A stretch of DNA of 21,079 nt from an uncultured Erysipelotrichaceae bacterium (GCA_902801805.1 CADCJP010000008.1:1-21079); one strand, 5' to 3'; counted from the stretch's first letter, positions 7,289 through 14,696 are shown. Made by a program: numbers and translations. Notes: a model not told the origin generated them from the letters alone.

Positions 7289-8572
7289 ATGAAAAATATA
7301 TTAGAAAAGATGAGTTACTTTTGGAAAAAAATTGCTGATGCATTTTTTGGTTTTTTAAAAAAATATGATTGGATTGTTTTATTAATCGTTCTAACGATTT
7401 TTGGAATTGTTATTCGTGTGCTTTTATTTGACAAAGTAACTGATGACTTTACAATCTTTTTAAATAACTGGTATAAGAATTTTTATGATGATGGTTTTAT
7501 GGCTATGGGACGAAATGTGGGTGACTATACACCTGCGTATAACTATTTCCTATGGTTTTTCTCGATTTTTAGATTAGAGCCAGGTAGTTTACAATTACTT
7601 CGCTGTATTAAAACAATTTCGATTTCATTCGATTATTTGATTGCGATTTATTCGGGATTGATTGTTTATAGAATTTCATGCAATGACAGAATCAAAGCAA
7701 TCACAACCTATGGATTGGTTCTTTTTGGATTAACCATTTTTATTAATTCTTCACTTTGGGGGCAATGTGACTCAATTTATGCTTCTTTTGTTGTGATGAG
7801 CTTTTATTATTTCATGAGGAGCCATCACCGTACCTCGTCAATTATGCTTGGCCTTGCACTTGCTTTCAAATTACAGGCCGTTTTCGTTATTCCTTTCTAT
7901 ATTGTTATGTTCTTAAGAAGGAAAGTGAATTTAAAATACCTGATTTGGATACCTCTTGTATATGTTGCTTTTGCAATACCTGCATGTTTTGCAGCACCTA
8001 ATTTCTTTGTTAGATTTAAGGACATTTGCAAGGTTTATTTCAATCAGAGCACAAATAGTTACAAACAAATTGCTTTAAATTGTTCAACCCTTTACTCTTT
8101 AATCTTCAATAATTTTGCTGAAGAACAATACATTGCTGCTTTTTCGATTCCTTTTGCAATTATTATCATTGGTCTATTCATTTTCTTTATCTATAGAAGT
8201 CCAGTGGAATTTAATGATAAGACACTGGTGAAAGTGTTTTTGCTGTTTGTCATGCTCACACCTTTTGTTTTGCCACATATGCATGACCGTTATTACTACA
8301 TTGCTGACGTTGCAATTATGATATATGTTGTGCTATTTCCTAAAAAGTTTTATTTGGCAATTATGGCAATCCTTACTTCTATGATTGGTTATTCCGCATA
8401 TTTATGGAGGGTTTACTTCATTAACATTGGTGGCGACTCATCTTTGTCATTTAGAGCTGGCGCCATCATCTATCTTGTTGCTATTTGTCTTGTTTCGTTA
8501 GATTTGTTTAAAGAATTATATCCAAACTTTCAATCACAAAAAGAAATTAGCAGTGGGGAAAAAGATTTATAA
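7289..8572 (+). CDS. GT-C-type integral membrane glycosyltransferase (Gpi18/GT87-like)
   Basis: About 427 residues with some 9-11 membrane segments. Features typical of polyprenyl-phosphate-sugar-dependent mannosyltransferase-like proteins are an acidic loop after the first membrane segment (DDFTIFLNNWY), SSLWGQCDSIYASF mid-protein, AFKLQAVFVIPF, and PFVLPHMHDRYYY in the second half. Such enzymes transfer sugars from lipid carriers to glycans or proteins on the outer face. An open frame extends back to 7163 through the tRNA, but a start there is impossible in practice. ATG 7289 and ATG 7310 (preceded by AGAAAAG) are the candidates, neither with a convincing ribosome binding site. The gene is visibly more T-rich (TTT and ATT favoured) than its neighbours, suggesting transfer. 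Acceptor and donor are unknown. Confidence 0.82.
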   Translation: MKNILEKMSYFWKKIADAFFGFLKKYDWIVLLIVLTIFGIVIRVLLFDKVTDDFTIFLNNWYKNFYDDGFMAMGRNVGDYTPAYNYFLWFFSIFRLEPGSLQLLRCIKTISISFDYLIAIYSGLIVYRISCNDRIKAITTYGLVLFGLTIFINSSLWGQCDSIYASFVVMSFYYFMRSHHRTSSIMLGLALAFKLQAVFVIPFYIVMFLRRKVNLKYLIWIPLVYVAFAIPACFAAPNFFVRFKDICKVYFNQSTNSYKQIALNCSTLYSLIFNNFAEEQYIAAFSIPFAIIIIGLFIFFIYRSPVEFNDKTLVKVFLLFVMLTPFVLPHMHDRYYYIADVAIMIYVVLFPKKFYLAIMAILTSMIGYSAYLWRVYFINIGGDSSLSFRAGAIIYLVAICLVSLDLFKELYPNFQSQKEISSGEKDL

Positions 8573-8596
8573 CTACTTGCTCAACGCTAAAATTAG

Positions 8597-8621
8597 CATC
8601 CTAATGAAATAGGATGTTTTT
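8597..8621 (+). terminator. Terminator after the GT-C gene
   Basis: Seven-bp stem CATCCTA/TAGGATG (8597-8603 with 8610-8616) with a 6-base loop, followed by TTTTTATTATTTTT. Confidence 0.85.
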
Positions 8622-8686
8622 ATTATTTTTGGAAGAAGTTACGTACATGCGAAAGCCACAAAGAATAAAAAAATAATAAAAATGTA

Positions 8687-8735
8687 TTGACACCTATATA
8701 CCTCGTGATATGATGTATACCGTGAAAAGAGGTAT
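8687..8735 (+). promoter_or_regulatory. Promoter and probable autoregulatory operator of the PadR cassette
   Basis: A consensus -35 TTGACA (8687-8692) and an extended -10 TGATATGAT (hexamer 8709-8714) are 16 bases apart. An inverted pair ATACCTC (8698-8704) and GAGGTAT (8729-8735) brackets the -10 and transcription start, and TATACC repeats directly at 8697 and 8716. This is the arrangement expected for PadR repression of its own operon; the operator is inferred. Confidence 0.65.
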
Positions 8736-8738
8736 GCT

Positions 8739-9053
8739 ATGGATGCTCAATTAAAAAGAGGTGTACTAGATGTCTGTGTCTTAGCGGCTATTAAGAACGA
8801 AGATTCCTATGGCTATAAGATCATTAAAGACCTCAAACCAATCCTTGAATTATCTGAATCCACTCTTTATACCATCTTGAAACGTCTAGAAGATTCGCAC
8901 ATGCTCGTTACTCGAACCGCGGAATATGAGGGCCGGTTAAGAAAGTACTATCGCATAACCAGCACAGGGCGTCAAAGAATCGAAGACTTCAAAAATGAAT
9001 GGAAGGAAATAATGCAAATTTATTCCTTCATAGAAAGAGAGGAGCAGGTATGA
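8739..9053 (+). CDS. PadR-family transcriptional regulator
   Basis: A 104-residue winged-helix protein covering the PadR domain from end to end: LKRGVLDVCVLAAI at the N-terminus, SYGYKIIKDL, the recognition helix ESTLYTILKRLEDSHML at about residues 39-55, and the wing with GRLRKYYRIT at 65-75. Length is usual for the small PadR subfamily. ATG at 8739 follows AGAGG by 6 bases. Its TGA stop overlaps the start of the DUF1700 gene as ATGA. Cassettes of PadR, DUF1700 and DUF4097-type genes are common in Bacillota, and the regulator is expected to repress the cassette until a membrane or drug stress signal. The inducer is unknown. Confidence 0.93.
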   Translation: MDAQLKRGVLDVCVLAAIKNEDSYGYKIIKDLKPILELSESTLYTILKRLEDSHMLVTRTAEYEGRLRKYYRITSTGRQRIEDFKNEWKEIMQIYSFIEREEQV

Positions 9054-9655
9054 CAAAGAAACAATTCTTAAACGAACTTAGAAGCAAACTTGTCGGTCTA
9101 CCACAAGAAGATGTAGACGAACGTATCAGCTTCTACGAAGAAATGATCAATGACCGTATGGACGAAGGTAAATCGGAAGAAGAAGCCGTCGCAGATATCG
9201 GTACAGTTGATGAAGTAATTAAACAAATCGCTAAAGAAACACCATTAGTTAGTTTAGTGAAACATAAAATGAAACCAAAGAGAAGACTCAGAGGTTGGGA
9301 AGTAGTGTTAATTATCTTAGGCTTCCCACTTTGGTTCCCATTAATGATTACAGCATTTGTCCTCATGTTTGTGGGATTCATCCTCATGTGGACAGGCGCA
9401 ATCGTCACTTACGCAGTGGAAGCTTCATTAATCGCTGCAACATTTATGAGCTTATTAAGCTTCTTCCTAGGCTACTTTGATGGTAGTGGTATCACCGCTA
9501 ACCTCCCATACATTGGTATGGCGCTCATGTGTTTCGGTGGTGCAATCGGATTCGGCTTTGCGTGCTTTGGAGTTAGTAAAGGCATGGCTAAAGCCACAAG
9601 AGGGATGTTCATAGGAATTAAATCCTGGTTCATCAGAAAAGGAGATAAAAAGTAA
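9050..9655 (+). CDS. DUF1700/HAAS-domain membrane protein
   Basis: A 201-residue protein. Residues 1-75 form the soluble HAAS/DUF1700 domain: MTKKQFLNELRSKL, LPQEDVDERISFYEEMINDRMDEG and SEEEAVADIGTVDEVIKQI. After a basic linker (KPKRRLRGWE) come about four membrane segments rich in Phe, Met and Gly. The family is normally paired with PadR regulators and is thought to be a signalling or membrane-stress component; the molecular activity is not established. ATG at 9050 is chosen over 8999 because GGAG lies 6 bases upstream and because it forms a 4-base ATGA overlap with the PadR stop. Its stop overlaps the next gene's start as TAATG. Confidence 0.9.
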   Translation: MTKKQFLNELRSKLVGLPQEDVDERISFYEEMINDRMDEGKSEEEAVADIGTVDEVIKQIAKETPLVSLVKHKMKPKRRLRGWEVVLIILGFPLWFPLMITAFVLMFVGFILMWTGAIVTYAVEASLIAATFMSLLSFFLGYFDGSGITANLPYIGMALMCFGGAIGFGFACFGVSKGMAKATRGMFIGIKSWFIRKGDKK

Positions 9656-10617
9656 TGAAAGGTTTTGTTGTAGGACTTATTGTCCTTGGAGGCGTTTGCC
9701 TCGTTGGTGGTGCCGCAATTCTTGCGTATGGCATGGCCAAAGGTAATATTAATGACAACTTTGTCACTAATGAATATAAATTAGATGGCGATATCGATGA
9801 TATCGAAGTCAAAGTTAGTACCGCGGATGTGGAAATCAAAAAAGCGGAAAACGATCAAGCTAAGGTCGTCTGTGTGGAAAAAGAAAAGGTTTATCATAAA
9901 GCCACAGTTTCCAATAAAGTCTTAAAGGTTGAACAAGTCGATGACCGTAAGTGGTATCAAAAGTTCCTCTTCAACTGGAACTGGAAATCCATGAAAGTGA
10001 CCATCTATTTACCAGAAGTAGCTTATAACGATATCACAATGGATTCTGCTACTGGTGATCTCACCATTGATAAAGACTTCACATTTGTGAATATGCAGTT
10101 ATCCTCAGATACAGGCGCAGTTAAAATTAATAATAAAGTCTCTGGTGATATCGAAGTCAAAGTCCATACTGGTAGTGTTCGTTTAACTGACGCTGAGGCT
10201 AATAACTTAAAAGTTAAATCATCCACAGGTGATGTCTATCTTAAGAATAGTGAAGTAAAAGTGGCCACTGATTTACAATCCTCCACAGGTGACTTCAACA
10301 TTGAAAATGTCAAAGGTGGTTCATTCAAATCTAAAGCTAGCACAGGCCATGTCCATTTAACTGATGCTGTGTTTGAAAACAAGATTGAAATCAAAACATC
10401 CACAGGTGATGTGATATTTACAAGAAGTGACGCCAAAGATATTCACGTGGAAACAAGCACAGGTTCCATCAACGGAACACTCCTCACTTCAAAACTCTTC
10501 AGCGCTCAGTCAGACACAGGCTCAGTCAAACTTCCAAGTATGGAAGAATGGGATCAAGCTGGTGGCAAGTTTGAAGCAAAGAGTGATACCGGTTCCATCG
10601 ATATCAAGATTGCTTAA
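9655..10617 (+). CDS. DUF4097-like beta-solenoid surface protein, membrane-anchored
   Basis: A 320-residue protein with one N-terminal membrane segment (residues 4-27, no lipobox), so probably anchored with the rest outside. From about residue 125 to the end it consists of roughly ten repeats of 15-23 residues, each carrying an S/T-T-G-D/S-hydrophobic core (SATGDL, SDTGAV, SSTGDV, SSTGDF, ASTGHV, TSTGDV, TSTGSI, SDTGSV, SDTGSI). This is the DUF4097/LiaF-like right-handed beta-solenoid seen in envelope stress proteins. It ends exactly on a repeat, giving a nearly capless solenoid. ATG overlaps the preceding TAA as TAATG, with GGAG 10 bases upstream. It is third in the PadR cassette and is followed by a terminator. 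Confidence 0.88.
   Translation: MKGFVVGLIVLGGVCLVGGAAILAYGMAKGNINDNFVTNEYKLDGDIDDIEVKVSTADVEIKKAENDQAKVVCVEKEKVYHKATVSNKVLKVEQVDDRKWYQKFLFNWNWKSMKVTIYLPEVAYNDITMDSATGDLTIDKDFTFVNMQLSSDTGAVKINNKVSGDIEVKVHTGSVRLTDAEANNLKVKSSTGDVYLKNSEVKVATDLQSSTGDFNIENVKGGSFKSKASTGHVHLTDAVFENKIEIKTSTGDVIFTRSDAKDIHVETSTGSINGTLLTSKLFSAQSDTGSVKLPSMEEWDQAGGKFEAKSDTGSIDIKIA
10110..10600 (+). repeat. Degenerate coding repeats encoding the solenoid turns
   Basis: The core ACAGG(T/C) preceded by an AGC or TCC serine codon recurs about every 45-75 bases. TCCACAGGTGA occurs three times (around 10220, 10282 and 10400). The unequal conservation suggests growth by internal duplication. Confidence 0.6.
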
Positions 10618-10625
10618 TTTAGATT

Positions 10626-10650
10626 AACGCTCAAACGAGCGTTTTTCTTT
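10626..10650 (+). terminator. Terminator of the PadR cassette
   Basis: Seven-bp stem AACGCTC/GAGCGTT (10626-10632 with 10637-10643), a tetraloop AAAC, then TTTTCTTTT. Confidence 0.9.
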
Positions 10651-10664
10651 TGCTCTCAAAACGA

Positions 10665-10670
10665 TATAAT
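10665..10670 (+). promoter_or_regulatory. -10 element giving a predicted leaderless mRNA for the 10677 gene
   Basis: TATAAT ends 6 bases before ATG 10677, so the expected transcription start is the A of the ATG. There is no ribosome binding site between them and no good -35. Confidence 0.6.
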
Positions 10671-10676
10671 ATCGTT

Positions 10677-11117
10677 ATGCTCGAACTTCTATTTCCTTTA
10701 GCCATTACTTTAGCCATTGAAGTACCAATCTATTTATTAATGCGATGGCGTAACCTAAAACTATTCATAGTAGCGAGTGTTTCTAATATCGTTTTAAATC
10801 TTTTGATGAATATCTTATTAACTAGATTTTCGGGTAATGATTATTATCTATTTCTAGGTCTTTATGAAGTATTAACTACTTTAGTAGAAGCATTAATTAT
10901 CTTCTTAGTTTGCAAGAGTAAATATATCGAAACATTACTCCACGCTTTAGCGGCAAATATGACATCATTTATCGTTGGTTTGCTTCTCAATTATTTATAT
11001 GACTTACACGCTCTAATCGTGGTGCTAACTATATTGTTCTTTGCCGCTTATGCTTTCGTGGGAGCCATTACTGTTATTCACTACGTGAAAACAAGAGGAA
11101 AAGAAAACGCTAACTAG
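10677..11117 (+). CDS. Small integral membrane protein, unknown function
   Basis: A 146-residue, very hydrophobic protein with about four to five membrane segments and a short basic C-terminal tail (HYVKTRGKENAN). An E-V-P-I-Y-L-L-M-R-W motif occurs in the first segment and NLLMNILLTR in the second. I do not recognise the family. The frame opens at a TTG at 10650, but that lies in the promoter region; ATG 10677 is chosen because a perfect TATAAT ends 6 bases before it. No ribosome binding site exists, so a leaderless transcript is likely. Its TAG stop lies in the loop of a hairpin shared with the convergent lipoprotein gene. Confidence 0.75.
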   Translation: MLELLFPLAITLAIEVPIYLLMRWRNLKLFIVASVSNIVLNLLMNILLTRFSGNDYYLFLGLYEVLTTLVEALIIFLVCKSKYIETLLHALAANMTSFIVGLLLNYLYDLHALIVVLTILFFAAYAFVGAITVIHYVKTRGKENAN

Positions 11118-11125
11118 TAGCGTTT
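11105..11125. terminator. Shared hairpin between convergent genes
   Basis: Perfect 8-bp stem AAACGCTA/TAGCGTTT with loop ACTAG. It contains the plus-strand stop codon in its loop and overlaps the first two bases of the minus-strand gene's TAA site. On the minus strand it is followed by TTTTCTTTTCC, and on the plus strand by a weaker ATATTCT, so it works best for the minus-strand gene. Confidence 0.65.
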
Positions 11126-11906
11126 ATATTCTGCTTCTTCTCACAGCAGTGATAATCACTGGTGTTAAGATTGCTCCTAAGATTAAAGCGAAGAAGATAC
11201 CTAGCAAAATCCAAAGTGTGGAATTAGTGGTGGTACAGGAATTACCTGTATCTTTTCTTTGTTCTTCGAACGCTGTGATTTTATTAATAGTTAATTGATC
11301 CAAATCTAACTTTTCATTCGTAGTGAATGTTCTATGCTTTGGGTTGAAGTACATATAGAAACTCTTTTCTTCGCCTTTATATGTCACATCAATGAATAAA
11401 GCCATATTAGCGTCAGGAATCTTATTGTTATCGACCTTTAAGACATATTGATTAGCTTTCTTATAGTCTTCTTTAATGACCGCTCCATCGAAGTTACAGT
11501 CATCAATTTCATGGATATATGTAGTGAAAACTGCATCAAATCTTTGTTCAAAACTAAATTTATCATTCACATAGGTGTGATATTTAGCGGATTGACCTGG
11601 GGCAATGCTTTGTTCAGAGAAGATTGGATTAATGGCTTCTAAATCTAAATAATAAATTCTACTTTCACTATCAGAACGGAAAGGCACAGTGGTGACAGGA
11701 GCAATGTGGGATGAACCAACATTCTTCACTTCGATTTCATAACAAACGTTATTTTCGGTTTTGCGATTTTCGTCTACACCAACATAGTTCACATAAATAT
11801 CCACGTTATCGTAGTTTTTTGTGTATTTCTTTGTTGGCTTAGCTGAATTAGCCATACAGGCCGGTAATAGCATTAATAAGGGAAATAGTTTTAATCGATT
11901 AGTCAT
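11124..11906 (-). CDS. Putative lipoprotein with C-terminal membrane anchor, unknown function
   Basis: A 260-residue protein. A short signal peptide leads to lipobox LLPAC with Cys17; a long extracellular region follows, and near the C-terminus there is one membrane segment (ILLGIFFALILGAILTPVII) with a basic tail RRSR. The middle contains strand-rich sequence such as YEIEVKNVGSSHIAPV and IAPGQSAKYHTYV, which resembles an Ig-like or DUF4352-like beta-sandwich. No family is recognised with confidence. Being tethered at both ends would be unusual. ATG 11906 is preferred to 11921 because GATAAT on the minus strand ends exactly 6 bases upstream and TTGCGT stands 17 bases before that, predicting a leaderless mRNA. 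No ribosome binding site is present for either start. Confidence 0.75.
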   Translation of the reverse strand: MTNRLKLFPLLMLLPACMANSAKPTKKYTKNYDNVDIYVNYVGVDENRKTENNVCYEIEVKNVGSSHIAPVTTVPFRSDSESRIYYLDLEAINPIFSEQSIAPGQSAKYHTYVNDKFSFEQRFDAVFTTYIHEIDDCNFDGAVIKEDYKKANQYVLKVDNNKIPDANMALFIDVTYKGEEKSFYMYFNPKHRTFTTNEKLDLDQLTINKITAFEEQRKDTGNSCTTTNSTLWILLGIFFALILGAILTPVIITAVRRSRI

Positions 11907-11912
11907 AATAGC

Positions 11913-11941
11913 ATTATCCATTTCTGAAAGAACAAACGCAA
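11913..11941 (-). promoter_or_regulatory. Promoter of the 11906 lipoprotein gene (leaderless geometry)
   Basis: On the minus strand TTGCGT (11936-11941), a 17-base spacer, and GATAAT (11913-11918) are followed by 6 bases and then the ATG. Confidence 0.55.
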
Positions 11942-12024
11942 CATTTTGCTTTCGCTAATTAGACGTTTAAGAGTGAGCAAATCTGCTAATTATTTGTGTT
12001 TATCTATTTTTTATTATTAGAAAA

Positions 12025-12030
12025 TATAAT
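12025..12030 (+). promoter_or_regulatory. -10 element of the 5'-nucleotidase gene
   Basis: TATAAT ends 14 bases before ATG 12045 and 5 bases before an in-frame GTG at 12036. The leader would be at most about 8 bases and holds no ribosome binding site. Confidence 0.5.
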
Positions 12031-12044
12031 AAAATGTGGTGCAT

Positions 12045-13499
12045 ATGAAGAAAGTCACTCCCTTAATTACGTGCCTTCTCGCTATCTCGTTATCCTTATT
12101 AGGTTGTTCTAATAAGCAAAACAATAAAAGCGGATCCAAAGGCAATAATCCTTCTCATATCGTCTCTCTAGATATCGTGGCCTTTAATGACTTACACGGT
12201 AACACTCTTGATAGCGATAGTGGTTTAGGTTTGGCTAAAACAACTACTTTAGTAAATGAATTAACAAAACATAGTAACAATAGATTATTAATCTCCCAAG
12301 GAGATATGTGGCAAGGTTCTGCGGAAAGTAATCTCACTCATGGTAATTTAGTCACTGAATGGATGAACGAACAAGGCTTTGTCTCCATGACCTTAGGTAA
12401 TCACGAATTCGATTGGGGACAAGATGATATTGCCTCTAATAAGGAATTAGCCAATTTCCCATTCTTAGCCATTAATATCTATAGTACAGAAACCAATTCT
12501 TTAGCGAGCTATTGTCAGCCTTCCACGATTGCCACAATTGGCAGTGCGAAAATCGGCATCATTGGGGCAATAGGTGATTGTTATTCTTCTATCTCTTCAT
12601 CTCAAGTGAAAGATATCTATTTTAAGGTTGGTGATGAACTCACTTCCCTAGTCAAAGCGGAGGCAAAATCCTTAAAAGAGCAAGGATGTGACTTTATTAT
12701 CTACTCTATTCATGATGACGATAGTGCTTATAATCTTGATTTAAGCGATGGCTATGTTGACCTCGTTTTAGAAGGTCATACACATAAAAATTACGTACGA
12801 AAAGACGCGAAAGGTGTCTATCATGTCCAAGGTGGTGGCTATAATAAGAGCCTTCCATATATTCGCCTTGATATTGATACCGCTAATGATACTTATGATA
12901 TTAAAAAGATCCAAAGCATATACACAAATGACTATTGGAAATTACCGGACAACGAAAACGCTCAAAAGATTTTTGATAAGTATCAAAGTGTGATAGGCAC
13001 AGCGAGAATGCCAATCGGTGTGAACTCTTCTAGAAGAGATTCCACATACTTAAGAAACCTTGTTAGTGAACTCTATTTAGAAGCGGGCCTTGAAAAGTGG
13101 GGCGAACAATATAACATCTTCCTAGGTGGTGGTTATATTTCCTGCCGTTCCCCATATTATTTATCATCTGGAGATGTAAGCTACGCTGATTTATATAATC
13201 TCTTCCCGTTTGATAACGACATTCAACTCTGCTCCGTAAGTGGTGCTAGCTTGTTAAAACAGTTCATTAACACCGACAATGAAAACTACTTCATTGATTA
13301 TTCTTTATATGGTGAAGGTCTAGTGAATAACATTGATAATAATGAGACCTATTATATCGTTACTGATTCCTATTCTTCTGACTATGGTCCTAATAATTTA
13401 ACAGTAATTGAGTCATATAATGAAGATGGCTATTACGCTCGTGATTTATTAAAAGATTACATTGTTGAAGGTGGATTAGAAAACAAGATTACTGCGTAA
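12045..13499 (+). CDS. 5'-nucleotidase/UshA-family metallophosphoesterase lipoprotein
   Basis: A 484-residue secreted lipoprotein with lipobox LLGC and Cys21. The N-terminal calcineurin-like domain has all the metal-binding blocks: FNDLHGN, SQGDMWQGS, LGNHEFDWG, YSIHDDD and GHTHKN. The C-terminal 5'-nucleotidase domain shows GGGYISCRSPYYLSSGDVSY and the substrate-stacking segment LYNLFPFDND. The enzyme would release phosphate and a nucleoside from extracellular nucleotides or UDP-sugars using two divalent metals. It is slightly shorter than UshA (about 550). ATG 12045 is used here; the GTG at 12036 would add only MVH and could be the start of a leaderless message. It is a single-gene unit closed by a strong terminator. 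Confidence 0.92.
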   Translation: MKKVTPLITCLLAISLSLLGCSNKQNNKSGSKGNNPSHIVSLDIVAFNDLHGNTLDSDSGLGLAKTTTLVNELTKHSNNRLLISQGDMWQGSAESNLTHGNLVTEWMNEQGFVSMTLGNHEFDWGQDDIASNKELANFPFLAINIYSTETNSLASYCQPSTIATIGSAKIGIIGAIGDCYSSISSSQVKDIYFKVGDELTSLVKAEAKSLKEQGCDFIIYSIHDDDSAYNLDLSDGYVDLVLEGHTHKNYVRKDAKGVYHVQGGGYNKSLPYIRLDIDTANDTYDIKKIQSIYTNDYWKLPDNENAQKIFDKYQSVIGTARMPIGVNSSRRDSTYLRNLVSELYLEAGLEKWGEQYNIFLGGGYISCRSPYYLSSGDVSYADLYNLFPFDNDIQLCSVSGASLLKQFINTDNENYFIDYSLYGEGLVNNIDNNETYYIVTDSYSSDYGPNNLTVIESYNEDGYYARDLLKDYIVEGGLENKITA

Positions 13500-13530
13500 T
13501 CTACTTTTTGATATTTTTTGAGTAGAATTT

Positions 13531-13560
13531 AGGTTTTTCGTAATAGAAAAATCTTTTTTA
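13531..13560 (+). terminator. Terminator of the 5'-nucleotidase gene
   Basis: Stem AGGTTTTTC (13531-13539) with GAAAAATCT (13546-13554), nine pairs including one G-U, loop GTAATA, then TTTTTTATT. A weaker TCTACT/AGTAGA pair lies just before. Confidence 0.8.
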
Positions 13561-13624
13561 TTAATAGATTTATTAAATTTATTAATTTGTTTACCATACT
13601 CTCGGTCCCAAAGGAGGGTTACTT

Positions 13625-14506
13625 ATGGCAATTAAGATTTACGCTGATGCCGGTAGCAATTTATTCTCAGGCATCATTAAGAAAAGAAATGCAGACATTA
13701 CTGTTGTGAATATGTCATTAACCATTGATGAAAAAACCTATCAATGTTACAAAGACGAGATCGATGTGGATCAATTCTCCCATTCCTTCTATGAAAAGAT
13801 GCGTCAAGGTGGGAACATCAATACTTCACAAATTACACCATATACATATGAAGAAGCTTTTAAGAAAGATATCGAAGAGGGTAATCAAATTATCTGCTTC
13901 GTGATGGCTAAAGGCATCTCTGGAACATATAACTCCGCTTGCCAAGCTAGAGACAACATCAATAGGGCACAAGGTAAAGAAATGGTCTATATCGTTGATA
14001 GCGCCACTGCCGGTTTTGGTGAAGGCTTACAAGCTCTCCATGCCTATGAATTAGTTAAGAAGGGTATGTCTTTCAAAGATATTTGCTATGAATGTGAGAA
14101 ATTCAAATTCCAAGTGAGAAGTGAGTTCACCGTTGGTGATATCAAATACCTCATTAAAAAAGGTAGAGTGTCCGCTTTATTAGCGAAATTCATTAACTTC
14201 TTAAGAATCAAATTCATCCTTAAAGGTAGCAATAAATCTAAGATTGAAGTCGCTGGTAAAGTCAGTGGTCGTAAGATGGCTTTAAAAAGACTTGCGGAAA
14301 CAGTAATCGCAAAAATTAGACATCCTGAAAAGCAAACTGTTTATATTTCTCACTGCGATGCCTATGATGACGCAGTATCTATTAAGAACTACTTAGTAGA
14401 CCACGGCGTTACTAATGTGGAAATCTATTTCTATGACCTCATTACAGGCGCTCATATTGGTCCTGACTCTCTAGCGGTTTTCTATGTTGGAGAAAACAGA
14501 GATTAA
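13625..14506 (+). CDS. DegV-family fatty-acid-binding protein (FakB-like)
   Basis: A 293-residue cytoplasmic protein with the two-domain DegV fold. Family motifs are present: INTSQITPYTYEEAF (the TSQP-type loop), GISGTYNSACQA, VDSATAGFGEG, DIKYLIKKGRVS and GAHIGPDSLAVFYVG near the C-terminus. DegV proteins bind a fatty acid and, with the kinase FakA, present it for phosphorylation so that external fatty acids can enter phospholipids. The FakA partner is not in this window. The family's GG in YLxKGGRIS is replaced by KKGRVS. ATG 13625 has a strong AAAGGAGGG site. No co-transcribed neighbour is obvious: a terminator precedes it and a tRNA follows. Confidence 0.93.
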   Translation: MAIKIYADAGSNLFSGIIKKRNADITVVNMSLTIDEKTYQCYKDEIDVDQFSHSFYEKMRQGGNINTSQITPYTYEEAFKKDIEEGNQIICFVMAKGISGTYNSACQARDNINRAQGKEMVYIVDSATAGFGEGLQALHAYELVKKGMSFKDICYECEKFKFQVRSEFTVGDIKYLIKKGRVSALLAKFINFLRIKFILKGSNKSKIEVAGKVSGRKMALKRLAETVIAKIRHPEKQTVYISHCDAYDDAVSIKNYLVDHGVTNVEIYFYDLITGAHIGPDSLAVFYVGENRD

Positions 14507-14545
14507 TTAATAAAATTAGTGTTTCTATCTTTTTCATCGCTGTTA

Positions 14546-14551
14546 TATAAT
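14546..14551 (+). promoter_or_regulatory. -10 element of tRNA-Leu
   Basis: TATAAT ends 9 bases before the mature tRNA 5' end. The -35 is weak. Confidence 0.5.
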
Positions 14552-14560
14552 TAACTCACT

Positions 14561-14647
14561 GCCCGAGTGGTGAAACTGGTAGACGCACTGGACTCAAAAT
14601 CCAGCGGTAGCGATACCGTGCCGGTTCGATTCCGGCCTCGGGCACCA
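14561..14647 (+). tRNA. tRNA-Leu (anticodon CAA), CCA encoded
   Basis: A class II cloverleaf: acceptor GCCCGAG/CTCGGGC, anticodon stem CTGGA/TCCAG with loop CTCAAAA and anticodon CAA at 14595-14597, long variable arm GGTA-GCGA-TACC, T arm GCCGG/CCGGC with standard loop TTCGATT, discriminator A and CCA. It reads UUG leucine codons. Unlike the tRNA-Arg in this window its elbow bases are canonical. Confidence 0.96.
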
Positions 14648-14657
14648 TCTAGTGCTT

Positions 14658-14688
14658 AACTTTGATGCGATACGTGTCAAAGTTTTTT
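14658..14688 (+). terminator. Terminator of tRNA-Leu
   Basis: Eight-bp stem AACTTTGA/TCAAAGTT (14658-14665 with 14677-14684), followed by TTTTATTT. Confidence 0.85.
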
Positions 14689-14696
14689 ATTTAAAA

